DNA of 36,248 nt from Candidatus Moraniibacteriota bacterium (GCA_023261645.1 JAHFOO010000007.1:22330-58577), one strand, 5' to 3'; counted from the first letter of the stretch, positions 23,556-33,255 are shown. Notes: generated by a model not told the origin, from the sequence alone. Numbers and translations: made by a program.

Positions 23556-24245
23556 CTATATTTTGATTGAAAGGCTTGGTCCCATCGTCGAACAGACAGA
23601 AATAGACTTGATAAGCTTGCCTTTCATATTTTCCGGTTTCGCCCTGTCGAGAGTCTCACGAAATGTCTTGTAGTTCTCGAGCAATGCCTCAGCAGTGAAG
23701 GAAAGTTTCCCAATCACTTGATGCACATTTCCTGTATCATCATTCTTGAAACTGACTCTCTTTCCTTTCTTTAACATCTCAACAGTCTCCTTAATTTTCA
23801 CGGTCACTGTTTCTGTTTTCGGACTTGGCATCATTCCTTTTTGGCCAAGAATTTTTGCAACTAAGGCAAGTTTTGGCATCATTTCCGGCGTCGCAAGCAA
23901 TACATCGAAAGCTTGTCCAGGTACTACCTTGCCATTCTTGATATCAGCGATCAATTCTTCTCCACCGATGAGGTCTGCTTTCGCTTCCTCTGCTTCTTTT
24001 TCTTTGGTACTGGTAATGACAGCCACCTTCTTGGCACGACCTGTCCCTTGTGGCAATATTACCGTGACACGTACCATCTCATCGGATTTTTTCGTGTTGA
24101 TTCCGAGACGGATATGTACTTCGACAGCTTCGTCGAATTTGGCCAGTTTATTCTCCTTGATGAAGGCGATTGCCTCTTCTGGAGTATATTCCTTACCGAC
24201 CTCCACTTTCGCCAACACATTGTTATAGTTTTTTCCTCTTGACAT
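23556..24245 (-). CDS. rplA: Ribosomal protein uL1
   Basis: This 229-aa protein forms the L1 stalk near the E site. Seen: MSRGKNYNNVLAKVEVGKEYTPEEAI, VRVTVILPQGTGRAKKVAV, the rRNA-binding region KILGQKGMMPSPKTETVT, and the C-terminal SISVCSTMGPSLSI. It is complete, which argues against the CPR lineage described as lacking L1. In many bacteria L1 represses its own rplK-rplA mRNA; see the duplicated leader upstream of rplK. It lies 51 bp after rplK and ends at the terminator hairpin. Confidence 0.97.
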   Translation of the reverse strand: MSRGKNYNNVLAKVEVGKEYTPEEAIAFIKENKLAKFDEAVEVHIRLGINTKKSDEMVRVTVILPQGTGRAKKVAVITSTKEKEAEEAKADLIGGEELIADIKNGKVVPGQAFDVLLATPEMMPKLALVAKILGQKGMMPSPKTETVTVKIKETVEMLKKGKRVSFKNDDTGNVHQVIGKLSFTAEALLENYKTFRETLDRAKPENMKGKLIKSISVCSTMGPSLSIKI

Positions 24246-24296
24246 ATATTTATTCGTGGTTCAAGCGCCTTTTACAGCTCCCACACATTAAAAAAA

Positions 24297-24722
24297 TTAA
24301 TCAACAACTTTGATACCCATCGAACGAGCAGAGCCAGCGATAATCTTCATTGCCTGTTCCACATCATTGGCATTGAGATCTTCCATCTTTTTCTCAGCGA
24401 TTTCGCGTATCTGTGCCATCGTTATAGACCCTACTTTGTCCTTCAGAGGATTTGATGCACCTTTTGCAACACCGGCCGCTTTCTTGAGCAAGTCCGAAGC
24501 TGGGGAGGTTTTCAGAACGAATGTAAATGTACGATCTTCATACACGGTGATTTCAGCCGGCACAATATCTCCCATACGATCCTGAGTTGCGGCATTGAAT
24601 TTCGAACAAAAGTCCTGAATGTTCAAACCATGCTGACCGAGGGCAGGCCCGACTGGAGGAGCCGGATTGGCTTTCCCTGCAGGAATCTGTAACTTGATAA
24701 CGGTTTTGATTGCTTTTGCCAT
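24297..24722 (-). CDS. rplK: Ribosomal protein uL11
   Basis: This 141-aa protein builds the GTPase-associated centre with L10. Seen: [26 protein letters not shown] with the conserved proline-rich hinge, and the RNA-binding C-terminal domain [40 protein letters not shown]. Length is exact for the family. Its start codon lies in the 3' arm of the duplicated leader structure (24721-24880). Confidence 0.97.
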   Translation of the reverse strand: MAKAIKTVIKLQIPAGKANPAPPVGPALGQHGLNIQDFCSKFNAATQDRMGDIVPAEITVYEDRTFTFVLKTSPASDLLKKAAGVAKGASNPLKDKVGSITMAQIREIAEKKMEDLNANDVEQAMKIIAGSARSMGIKVVD

Positions 24723-24880
24723 AATCGTCTATGAGCGAAGCGAGTAGCTATGATTATGAGCATCCCGCTTCAATTCTTTCATTAATTCTTAACTCTGGTT
24801 CATACGAAAGCCGAAGGCGCTTCCGTGTTACTTTCACTCCATTTCACAAATCCTCTTCGGAATTGTGGCGGGGAGCCATA
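24715..24880 (-). promoter_or_regulatory. Structured leader repeat, copy A (before rplK)
   Basis: About 160 bp nearly identical (three substitutions) to copy B before nusG. In mRNA sense it can fold as follows: P1 with CCCGC pairing GCGGG over ~100 nt; hairpin 1, CACAATTCC-GAAGA-GGATTTGTG (9 bp, one T-T mismatch); hairpin 2, GAAG...GCC-TTC-GGC...TTTC; and hairpin 3, CATAATC/GATTATG, whose 3' arm contains the rplK AUG. A weak promoter ATGAAA-N18-CATAAT is also inside. Function is inferred: translational or transcriptional control of rplKA. Confidence 0.7.
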
Positions 24881-24894
24881 TCTTTATTGGTAAA

Positions 24895-25440
24895 TTATGC
24901 CTTCACTACTTGCAGGAAATCGAGCTCTACCGGTGTTTCACGTCCGAAAATAGATACGAACACCTTGACTTTTCCTTTCTCTTCATCAACTTCCTGGATT
25001 TTTCCATCAAAATTCTTGAAAGGTCCGTCGATAATCTTGATCGCATCACCCACACGCACATCGATCTTATATTTCGGTTCAGCCACACCCATTCGTTTCT
25101 TCAGGGCTTCAATCTCTTTCAGATCAATCGGGGTCGGGGTCGTCCCCAAACCGATGAAACCGGTCACATTTGGCGTATTCCGCACCACATACCATGAGGC
25201 GTCCGTCACCATCATATCCACCAAAACATAACCGGGATAAATACGTTCTTCGACGACGACACGCTTACCGCCTTTGATCTTGATCTTTTTCTCCTTGGGA
25301 ACCAGGACATCAAAAATGAGTTCCTGCATATCCATAGAATCGATTCTCTGTTTCAAATTGCGAGAAACGTTGTCTTCATATCCGGAATATGTATGAAGGA
25401 CATACCAAGCGCGTCCATGATGTTGAGTCTGCTTTGCCAT
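24895..25440 (-). CDS. nusG: Transcription termination/antitermination factor NusG
   Basis: This 181-aa protein has an N-terminal NGN domain (WYVLHTYSGYEDNVSRNLKQRI; IYPGYVLVDMMVTDASWYVVRNTPNVTGFIG) that binds RNA polymerase and a C-terminal KOW domain (VRVGDAIKIIDGPFKNFDGKIQEVDEEKGKVKVFVSIFGRETPVELDF) that contacts Rho or S10. No insert. It lies between secE and rplK as usual, but is bracketed by two copies of the ~160-bp leader repeat, a unit that looks like repeat-nusG-repeat. The start codon is inside copy B. Confidence 0.97.
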   Translation of the reverse strand: MAKQTQHHGRAWYVLHTYSGYEDNVSRNLKQRIDSMDMQELIFDVLVPKEKKIKIKGGKRVVVEERIYPGYVLVDMMVTDASWYVVRNTPNVTGFIGLGTTPTPIDLKEIEALKKRMGVAEPKYKIDVRVGDAIKIIDGPFKNFDGKIQEVDEEKGKVKVFVSIFGRETPVELDFLQVVKA

Positions 25441-25598
25441 AATCGTCTATGAGCGAAGCGAGTAGCTATGATTATGAGCATCCCGCTTCAATTCTTTCAT
25501 TAATTCTTAACTCTGGTTCATACGAAAGCCGAAGGCGCTTCCGTGTTACTTTCACCCCATTTCACAAATCCCATTCGGAATTGTGGCGGGGAGCCATA
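25433..25598 (-). promoter_or_regulatory. Structured leader repeat, copy B (before nusG)
   Basis: Offset exactly 718 bp from copy A. The differences are one base in a linker and two adjacent bases in the loop of hairpin 1 (GAATG here, GAAGA in A); all drawn stems are unchanged. The nusG AUG lies in the 3' arm of hairpin 3. Outside the repeat the flanking sequences differ. It fills the secE-nusG gap. Confidence 0.7.
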
Positions 25599-25607
25599 CC
25601 TTTTTTT

Positions 25608-25793
25608 TTACTTGATAAGAAATCGTGTAACGAGAGAACTGAACAAAAAATCGAGACTTCCGAGGAAAAATGCCACAGCAAGACTGATAGCAATAACCAA
25701 AAGGGTATACATCGTGATTTGCTTGCGAGTCGGCCAGTTGACACGGGAGAGTTCGACTTTTGCCTCAAGAAGAAACGTAATAACCTTATTCAT
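25608..25793 (-). CDS. secE: Preprotein translocase subunit SecE
   Basis: This single-span protein is about 61 aa. It has the amphipathic segment EAKVELSRVNWPTRKQ (typical SecE VxWPxR motif) followed by one membrane helix (TMYTLLVIAISLAVAFFLGSLDFLF). It clamps SecY in the membrane. The ATG at 25793 gives the short Firmicutes-like form; a GTG at 25814 with GAGGG upstream would add seven residues. It is first in secE-nusG-rplK-rplA. Confidence 0.92.
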   Translation of the reverse strand: MNKVITFLLEAKVELSRVNWPTRKQITMYTLLVIAISLAVAFFLGSLDFLFSSLVTRFLIK

Positions 25794-25827
25794 AATTCGA
25801 TTTTGAACTGACACTGACTTTCCCTCT

Positions 25828-25849
25828 TAAAAAAAGCCCCGAGGGCTTT
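25828..25849 (-). terminator. Terminator-like hairpin between the secE promoter and secE
   Basis: Minus strand AAAGCCC-TCG-GGGCTTT followed by a T7 tract. It lies a few bases downstream of the predicted transcription start of secE, so it is either the terminator for the upstream gene (25902-26432) placed after the next promoter, or an attenuator. Confidence 0.7.
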
Positions 25850-25857
25850 ATGTACGT

Positions 25858-25886
25858 AAGATACCAGGAAGACTCTTGTTTGTCAA
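25858..25886 (-). promoter_or_regulatory. Promoter of secE-nusG-rplK-rplA
   Basis: Minus strand TTGACA (25881-25886), a 17-bp spacer and TATCTT (25858-25863). The first bases after the -35 (AACAAG) are the same as in the rplJ promoter. Confidence 0.7.
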
Positions 25887-25901
25887 CCGGGTGTTTTCAA
25901 A

Positions 25902-26432
25902 TCAAAAAAGCTCCATCTCGCGGAAGAAGGCCAGATACGCATCGAGCCATTTTCTCGCTTCTTCACGAGAAAGTGAGAAGTCGGCCTCGTGTACGATACG
26001 ATTGCGTATCAGGTGAGCTTCTGCCAGAAGTTCTTTCGATTCAATCTGACCTTCATGGACTGTTTCGAGTTTCTCAGCCATTGTCTCTCCCTTATATCCG
26101 ATATCGGCGAGGATTTCCTCCGCAAAAGCATCCGCCTCCAAAATAGCCACTTTGTATTGCGATGGATTCTCGCCTTTGAGACGAGAGAGAATCGTTTCAA
26201 AACGTACTATGGCCTTTGACTTCGATAGAATCGGTCGCTTGGCACCATACAACGTTTTCTTGATATCCGAAGAAATACCTCGTAGCATAAGAAGCATCAC
26301 GATATCAGCAAAAAGGACGATGACATACACGAAAAGAAAAAGCTTTATCGCCAAAACAAACACGGATGTCGAATAGAAAGAAACACTGTTCTTCCATAAT
26401 CCGTTTATGAGACTCATAGTATCGATATCCAT
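25902..26432 (-). CDS. Membrane-anchored HEPN-like protein
   Basis: This 176-aa protein has one hydrophobic helix near the N terminus (FVLAIKLFLFVYVIVLFADIVMLLML), then a helical cytoplasmic part. The C-terminal third reads LLAEAHLIRNRIVHEADFSLSREEARKWLDAYLAFF; RNRIVH fits the Rx4-6H signature of HEPN domains, and the surrounding pattern (NPSQYKVAILEADAFAEEIL, YKGETMAEKL) resembles a family I have seen often in CPR genomes, from memory. HEPN domains may be RNases or nucleotide-binding modules; activity is not shown here. It follows gatA at 24 bp and could be the last gene of the ligA-gatC-gatA run. Alternative start at 26417. Confidence 0.68.
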   Translation of the reverse strand: MDIDTMSLINGLWKNSVSFYSTSVFVLAIKLFLFVYVIVLFADIVMLLMLRGISSDIKKTLYGAKRPILSKSKAIVRFETILSRLKGENPSQYKVAILEADAFAEEILADIGYKGETMAEKLETVHEGQIESKELLAEAHLIRNRIVHEADFSLSREEARKWLDAYLAFFREMELF

Positions 26433-26456
26433 ACAATACGTTTAATATTCACGATC

Positions 26457-27923
26457 TCAGACAGAATGACAACGTTCATACTCTTTTTCAAAAGCATCGG
26501 CGACACAGAGAAGGGTTTCTTCATCGAACCATCTTCCTTGGAGTTGTCCACCGATCGGTAATTCTTTTCCATCCTCACTTACCGTACCTATGGGGAAAGA
26601 AAGTGCCGGAACACCGGTGAGATTGGCAGTTATCGTATAGATATCTCCGAGATACATCTTGAGAGGATCAGTAGTTTTCTCCCCAATCTTGAAAGCCGGT
26701 TCCGGAGTTGTCGGAGAAAAGATGAAATCCACTTCTTCAAAAGCCTTTTCAAAATCCTGCTTGAGAAGAGCCCGCACCTTCTGTGCCTTGAGATAATAGG
26801 CATCATAATAGCCTGAGGAGAGACTGTATGTCCCGAGCATAATCCGACGCTTCACTTCCGGTCCGAAACCGTGACGACGTGTGTCGAGGTATGTTTCGAG
26901 CAAGGTACTCTTTTCTTCCACTGAAGATTTTTCATCGTTGATAGAAAGTCCGTAACGGATACCATCATATCGGGCAAAATTGGAACTCACTTCACACGGC
27001 TGAATGATATAATAAGCAGGAAGGGCGAATGAACTGTGAGGAAGAGAAATCTCCCGAACTTCTATGCCGAGTGATTTGAAATATTCGAGTGCCTGATCGC
27101 ACAGTACCCGGATTTTCGGATCAAGGTCTGAAGAAAAATATTCTTTGGGAATGCCTATTTTTTTTCCTCGTACATCGCCTCCGAGATAGTCTTCATATTT
27201 TTTCCCGTGCCCGCTGTCAGCCGATGTCGCATCGTGAGGATCATAACCGGCAATGCGAGAAAAAACAATCGCCACATCCTCAACGGTCTGTGCAATGGGA
27301 CCGATCTGATCAAGGCTCGATGCTCCGGCCATCAGTCCATAGCGACTCACTCGGCCATACGTCGGTTTCAGTCCGACGACACCGCAAAACGCGGCTGGTT
27401 GGCGAATAGAACCCCCGGTGTCTGATCCAAGAGCCCACACAGCCTCGCTTCCTGCCACGGCTGCAGCCGATCCTCCTGATGTCCCTCCTGGAACTCGGGT
27501 CAGATCATAAGGATTCTTGGTCACCTGATAAGCGCTGTTCTCTGTGGAAGAACCGAGTGCGAACTCATCCATATTCGTCTTACCGAGCATCACGGTATGC
27601 ACTGCTTTCAATTTGGCGATAACCGTCGCATCATACGGCGCGATGTAATTATCGAGGATTTTGGAAGCGGATGTAGCCCTGATGCCTTCCATAAGTATAT
27701 TATCCTTGATGGCACCAGGAATACCTGCAAGCAGATCTATCGTTTCTCCCCGTTTCAATCGTTCATCCACGATAACTGCCTCTTCGAGCGCCTGCTTTTC
27801 GAGCACCGTCAGATACGCCCCGAACTCACCATCTTTTTCTTTGATGGTTTTCAGATACTGCTTGGCGAGATCGACAGCGGTGATTTCCCCTGCCACCAAT
27901 TTGTTGTGTAATAGACGAATCAT
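26457..27923 (-). CDS. gatA: Asp/Glu-tRNA(Asn/Gln) amidotransferase subunit A
   Basis: This 488-aa amidase releases ammonia from glutamine for GatB. The Ser-cisSer-Lys triad can be placed: Lys in [14 protein letters not shown], and the serines in [38 protein letters not shown]. The rest matches GatA ([41 protein letters not shown]). Length is standard. It is 8 nt downstream of gatC. Confidence 0.97.
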   Translation of the reverse strand: MIRLLHNKLVAGEITAVDLAKQYLKTIKEKDGEFGAYLTVLEKQALEEAVIVDERLKRGETIDLLAGIPGAIKDNILMEGIRATSASKILDNYIAPYDATVIAKLKAVHTVMLGKTNMDEFALGSSTENSAYQVTKNPYDLTRVPGGTSGGSAAAVAGSEAVWALGSDTGGSIRQPAAFCGVVGLKPTYGRVSRYGLMAGASSLDQIGPIAQTVEDVAIVFSRIAGYDPHDATSADSGHGKKYEDYLGGDVRGKKIGIPKEYFSSDLDPKIRVLCDQALEYFKSLGIEVREISLPHSSFALPAYYIIQPCEVSSNFARYDGIRYGLSINDEKSSVEEKSTLLETYLDTRRHGFGPEVKRRIMLGTYSLSSGYYDAYYLKAQKVRALLKQDFEKAFEEVDFIFSPTTPEPAFKIGEKTTDPLKMYLGDIYTITANLTGVPALSFPIGTVSEDGKELPIGGQLQGRWFDEETLLCVADAFEKEYERCHSV

Positions 27924-27931
27924 ACGATCAT

Positions 27932-28219
27932 TTAGAATACTGACTTTACTTTGACGAATCCATCTTTCGTTTCCGGGACATTTTTCATCATCTGTTCTCT
28001 CCCTCTCTCTCCGAACTCTTCACACTCATCACTCCGCATCACATCGGTTCTCCCCGTGATGTGTCCGATAGGAGCCACATCATCTGTCGGCAAAGTCTCC
28101 AGTTCACGAAAGAAATCAAAAACAGCCGACAGATCTTTTTGATACTGCGGTATTTCTTCTTCCTTGAGTCCGATACGACTGAGAAGAGCAATGTGTTTTA
28201 CTTCATCTTCTGTAAGCAT
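27932..28219 (-). CDS. gatC: Asp/Glu-tRNA(Asn/Gln) amidotransferase subunit C
   Basis: This 95-aa protein starts MLTEDEVKHIALLSRIGLKEEEI, with DLSAVFDFFRELETLPTDDVAP next, both typical of GatC, which clasps GatA to GatB. The C-terminal FGERGREQMMKNVPETKDGFVKVKSVF is the usual end (conserved VPxxxxGFVKVxxV). Located between ligA (12 nt) and gatA (8 nt). Confidence 0.96.
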   Translation of the reverse strand: MLTEDEVKHIALLSRIGLKEEEIPQYQKDLSAVFDFFRELETLPTDDVAPIGHITGRTDVMRSDECEEFGERGREQMMKNVPETKDGFVKVKSVF

Positions 28220-28231
28220 ATTTTTTGAAAT

Positions 28232-30370
<2,139 letters not shown>

Positions 30371-30389
30371 CTATGATACCTCATATTAA

Positions 30390-30414
30390 AAAAGAAAAAC
30401 AGCAGAGGCTGTTT
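30390..30414 (-). terminator. Intrinsic terminator of the pilD-prepilin operon
   Basis: Minus strand AAACAGC-CTCT-GCTGTTT followed by TTCTTTTTT. It is 27 bp past the stop of the last prepilin and just upstream of ligA. Confidence 0.82.
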
Positions 30415-30441
30415 CTTTTCTCCAGATTTCCAATATTCAGA

Positions 30442-30978
30442 TCAAAGACCGGCATTCCCATAATCCCTCAGAGAAACAGAGGTCTGGATGTTTGCTTGGT
30501 GCGTCGCTCCCGTCCCGATTTGGAGAGAAACCGTCACTCTGCCTACACGCTGTGGACTGGATGATTGAGATTTCGTTACATTGAATACTCCTCCTGCAAT
30601 CCCTCTGGCAACTACGGTGGGAGGTCCATAGCTTCCGCAATCTGAAACTGTTGTCGCTCCACTTCTCGAAGCAACGGTGAGGGTAGTTCCTGTTATTTCA
30701 TAATCGAAACACATACTTTGTGAATAATCAATGAATCTCACTGAAGAGGCAGAAAAACTTACAATAGAACTCGTACGGAGTTCCTTGGCCATCGTATTGA
30801 TGGTGAACTGAGCGGACTCCAAGTCATTCTGTACTGTCTTCTCATAACGATACCCCGAGAAAGACTGCGTGAAAATCTGTGCTACGGCAGCTATCACCAA
30901 CACGAAAATAAACATAGAGACAACCGTCTCGATGAGCGTGAACCCTTGATATCTTTTTCCTGAAGAATGTATCACCAT
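30442..30978 (-). CDS. Prepilin-type minor pilin (PilW/GspJ-like)
   Basis: This protein is 178 aa from the ATG at 30978, 10 nt after the preceding stop; the longer ORF start overlaps the upstream gene. MVIHSSGKRYQ-GFTLIETVVSMFIFVLVIAAVAQIF is a class III signal: cleavage after the G, Glu at +5, then a hydrophobic helix. The C-terminal part is beta-rich (SSVRFIDYSQSMCFDYEITGTTLTVASRSG) with two Cys. Minor pilins prime pilus assembly. The PilW/GspJ label rests on position and length only. Last gene of the pilD operon. Confidence 0.82.
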   Translation of the reverse strand: MVIHSSGKRYQGFTLIETVVSMFIFVLVIAAVAQIFTQSFSGYRYEKTVQNDLESAQFTINTMAKELRTSSIVSFSASSVRFIDYSQSMCFDYEITGTTLTVASRSGATTVSDCGSYGPPTVVARGIAGGVFNVTKSQSSSPQRVGRVTVSLQIGTGATHQANIQTSVSLRDYGNAGL

Positions 30979-30988
30979 AAGACTGTTA

Positions 30989-31618
30989 TTATCTCCAGTT
31001 AGTAAGGGATATTTCTGTAAAAACACATTTCTTGGCAACGGTACAAGCAGTAGTGCTTCCCCCGCTGTTCGGTGGAGTGAAAAGTCCTCCCCAATAAACG
31101 AAACTCTTCACCGTCCAGGTCTCTTGTGCATTATCATAATCCACATACACATATCGGGAAAATTTCCCCGCTCCTCCAGTATGTTTGTAGAAACCGCCGG
31201 TATACGCGAGAGCATAATAGGAAGTCCCTTGTAAACTCCCTGTGCAATCCATATCTGCAGTATAATCGACGGTATAATCGATACGACAGTGTTTCTGATT
31301 GCTGAATTTATAGAAAGGATCCGTAGCATTATTGATGAAACCGTTGTCTCTCACATTACGTACCAGTTCCACGCCCTCTTGAGCCAATTCGACGGCGATG
31401 ACAGTATCGCGATTGTCAAATGATCGGTTCAAACTGCTGGAAATAAGGGCGATCGTGGTCGTCAAGCCGATAGTAAGCACGAACAAAGACAGAATCACTT
31501 CCGTTATCAGAAAGCCTCTTATTTTTTTTGCGTGCCCACACACCAAAAATCGACTCTTAGATTTATCTCTAGAGATTTTTGGTGTGTGGGTAAACATCTT
31601 TTCATTCATAGGAAACAT
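30989..31618 (-). CDS. Prepilin-type minor pilin (PilV/GspI-like) with inverted repeat in its leader
   Basis: The prepilin signal is KKIRGFLITEVILSLFVLTIGLTTTIALISS; Glu at +5 is present (FLITE). If translation starts at the ATG at 31618 or 31609 the leader is 30-40 residues, long for a prepilin, and contains the peptide translated from a perfect 17-bp inverted repeat (31535-31590). A GTG at 31543 would give a normal 9-10 residue leader (VCGHAKKIRG). The mature part is beta-rich with AVELAQEGVELVRNVRDNGF after the helix, as in PilV-like proteins. Four Cys are in the mature domain. The gene begins around the stop of the upstream FimT-like gene. Confidence 0.8.
   Translation of the reverse strand: MFPMNEKMFTHTPKISRDKSKSRFLVCGHAKKIRGFLITEVILSLFVLTIGLTTTIALISSSLNRSFDNRDTVIAVELAQEGVELVRNVRDNGFINNATDPFYKFSNQKHCRIDYTVDYTADMDCTGSLQGTSYYALAYTGGFYKHTGGAGKFSRYVYVDYDNAQETWTVKSFVYWGGLFTPPNSGGSTTACTVAKKCVFTEISLTNWR
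31535..31590. repeat. Perfect 17-bp inverted repeat inside the PilV-like leader
   Basis: CCCACACACCAAAAATC (31535-31551) and GATTTTTGGTGTGTGGG (31574-31590) are separated by 22 bp. The 56-bp element is translated as part of a prepilin N terminus. Its end CCCACACACCAA resembles the end ACCCCCACACCAATTG of the 34171-34290 element. Confidence 0.85.
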
Positions 31619-31631
31619 ATTCTCAACATTT

Positions 31632-32144
31632 TTATGGACAAGCATTGCTCCCGGCATAATCGACTACCGAACCTCCTGAATTGAGACAGACGGTGTGCGT
31701 CGAAGTTGACTTTGTCAATTGGATCGTTTTCGCAGTTGTGACCGCCCAAGGCAAAGAAAAAGAAATACTTCCCGAACTCTGGAACACTACTCCTTGTTTG
31801 AGTGCATACGTAGCAACAAGAGTAGAACTACCCGTACATGCCGATCCATTCTTCGCTACAGCATCGAGATGATAGGCTGAACCGGACCACGTCACGTTGA
31901 AACTACATACCACCCCGCTCCCCACCTGCTTACCTGTCAGAGCATAGTTCTGTGCTTCCTTGAGTACACTGGCGAACTCACGAGCATTCGTCTCAACTTC
32001 TCTTTGTGTACGTCCATTCCCGAGAGAAACAACGATTATCGAAGTCATAATACCGACGATAGCTATGACTATCACCATTTCAATCAAAGTGAAGGCTTGT
32101 ACACTTCTCTTTTCAATTATTTCAGACATTCGAGTGTGTAACAT
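31632..32144 (-). CDS. Prepilin-type minor pilin (GspH/FimT-like)
   Basis: This 170-aa protein has the class III signal KRSVQA-FTLIEMVIVIAIVGIMTSIIVVSLG (cleavage after A, Glu at +5). The sequence after the helix, REVETNAREFASVLKEAQNYALTGKQVG, is characteristic of FimT/GspH pseudopilins, followed by a beta-rich domain with four Cys ending in SNACP. Starts at 32144 or 32129 are both possible; no Shine-Dalgarno. Second gene after pilD in the operon. Confidence 0.87.
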   Translation of the reverse strand: MLHTRMSEIIEKRSVQAFTLIEMVIVIAIVGIMTSIIVVSLGNGRTQREVETNAREFASVLKEAQNYALTGKQVGSGVVCSFNVTWSGSAYHLDAVAKNGSACTGSSTLVATYALKQGVVFQSSGSISFSLPWAVTTAKTIQLTKSTSTHTVCLNSGGSVVDYAGSNACP

Positions 32145-32190
32145 TTTGATATTTTTTTAGTATCGCTTCCCCACCTATTCTAGCAGAAAA

Positions 32191-32982
32191 CTACAAAAAG
32201 AAAAGCTGTGAGAAGACAGGGAAAGCTTTCGGCAGAAGAAGAATGAGTATCACACCGGCCACGAGAAACGGTGCGAAAGGTATCTGACTCTTCAACCCTT
32301 TTTTCTTATACGCGATAGAGAGCAGTCCGACGATAGCACCGAGTCCGAACGAAAGCGTCAACATAGGAAGGACGAGAGGCAATCCCACTATCAATCCGGC
32401 AACAGCTCCGAGCCACACGTCCCCCCAGCCCATCCACGTTTCATGAGACATCCACACCAGAAGAAAGAAAAAACCGCACACAACCGCCCCACCAAGGAGT
32501 CCATACCAAAGTTGAGAAGAAAAGAATGCTTCTCCTGAGAGGAAAAATGAGCTTACAAAAAAAGAGAGTGTCAAAACGGCACTTACGATAAGCAAAGAAA
32601 GCGGTATTTCCATATAGCGCAGATCATACACTCCAATGACGAGGAGACAGCTCACGATACCGAGAAGCCACCCGGTTTCCATCCACGAAGACACTACTTC
32701 CGGAGAGAAGAAAAAATACCCGATCAGAGCGAAGAGAAGTCCTGTAATGAATTCCAGAGTAGGATATTGCCAAGAGATCTTGGTCTCACAATCTCTACAA
32801 GCGCCACGAAGGAGGAGGAAACTCACCAGAGGAACATTGTCATACCAGCGTATCTGATGCTTGCAGTTTCGACAAAAAGAGCGACCCAAAAGTGTTTCAG
32901 CGTCTTTCAACCGATAGACCAACACATTGAGGAAGCTCCCGATAATGAGACCAAAAAGAAGAAAAAGAATAATAAGCAACAT
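32191..32982 (-). CDS. pilD: Prepilin peptidase / N-methyltransferase (type A24)
   Basis: This 263-aa polytopic membrane aspartic protease cleaves prepilin leaders and usually N-methylates the new end. The N-terminal FGLIIGSFLNVLVYRL is followed by a zinc-binding Cys4 set (CRNCKHQI...CRDCETKI). Catalytic aspartates are in GVYDLRYMEIP and GWGDVWLGAVAGLIVGLP (GxGD). Length is standard. It is the first gene of the pilD-fimT-pilV-pilW run and has its own promoter; it would process all five prepilins in the window. Confidence 0.96.
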   Translation of the reverse strand: MLLIILFLLFGLIIGSFLNVLVYRLKDAETLLGRSFCRNCKHQIRWYDNVPLVSFLLLRGACRDCETKISWQYPTLEFITGLLFALIGYFFFSPEVVSSWMETGWLLGIVSCLLVIGVYDLRYMEIPLSLLIVSAVLTLSFFVSSFFLSGEAFFSSQLWYGLLGGAVVCGFFFLLVWMSHETWMGWGDVWLGAVAGLIVGLPLVLPMLTLSFGLGAIVGLLSIAYKKKGLKSQIPFAPFLVAGVILILLLPKAFPVFSQLFFL

Positions 32983-33029
32983 AACACAAAAAATTTATAT
33001 TTGATCCACTCTGTACTATATCTATATGA

Positions 33030-33058
33030 AGTATATCATAAAATAAATTACTCATCAA
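33030..33058 (-). promoter_or_regulatory. Promoter of the pilD operon
   Basis: Minus strand TTGATG (33053-33058), a 17-bp spacer and TATACT (33030-33035), 48 bp upstream of the pilD ATG. Confidence 0.7.
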
Positions 33059-33172
33059 TACTTCTAGAGCGACAACTTTCGCTGGGATGGAACATTTCTG
33101 TGTATCTTTGAGAAAGTCCTTCCGGGTCCGCCCCATTTATGAAGACATATCGTCTCCATCTGGATGATAAAC

Positions 33173-33200
33173 AAAGAGCAGACATCTGTGTCTGCTCTTT
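33173..33200 (-). terminator. Intrinsic terminator of the pilin pair
   Basis: A 12-bp stem AAAGAGCAGACA/TGTCTGCTCTTT with a 4-nt loop; the minus-strand tail is GTTTATC, so the U tract is weak, but the stem is strong. Confidence 0.75.
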
Positions 33201-33255
33201 GCTAAAAATATACCTAATCCATTCTCTAATTTCTGCACTGATCTGTAAAATTCTA

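Larger units (their letters stand above)
32983..33255 (-). other. Intergenic region between pilin 2 and pilD
   Basis: 273 bp without a convincing gene. It contains the pilin terminator (33173-33200) and the pilD promoter (33030-33058). Between them the GC-rich patch GGGGCGGACCCGGAAGGAC (minus, about 33115-33133) is unexplained; small ORFs across it look like noise. Confidence 0.5.

Noticed and set aside
24868-24890. Mini-ORF MAPRHNSE(E/W)DL at the 5' end of each leader copy as a leader peptide
   Set aside because: Open in both copies, but only 11 codons without an RBS and one loop substitution changes its sequence; kept only as part of the leader.
24731-25231. Plus-strand ORFs MSEASSYDYEH... 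(24731 and 25449) as real paired genes
   Set aside because: They are readings of the duplicated leader on the opposite strand that run into nusG and secE antisense; no start signals.
24715-25598. CRISPR or composite transposon around nusG
   Set aside because: Only two direct copies flanking an essential gene, no spacer pattern, no transposase and no target duplication.
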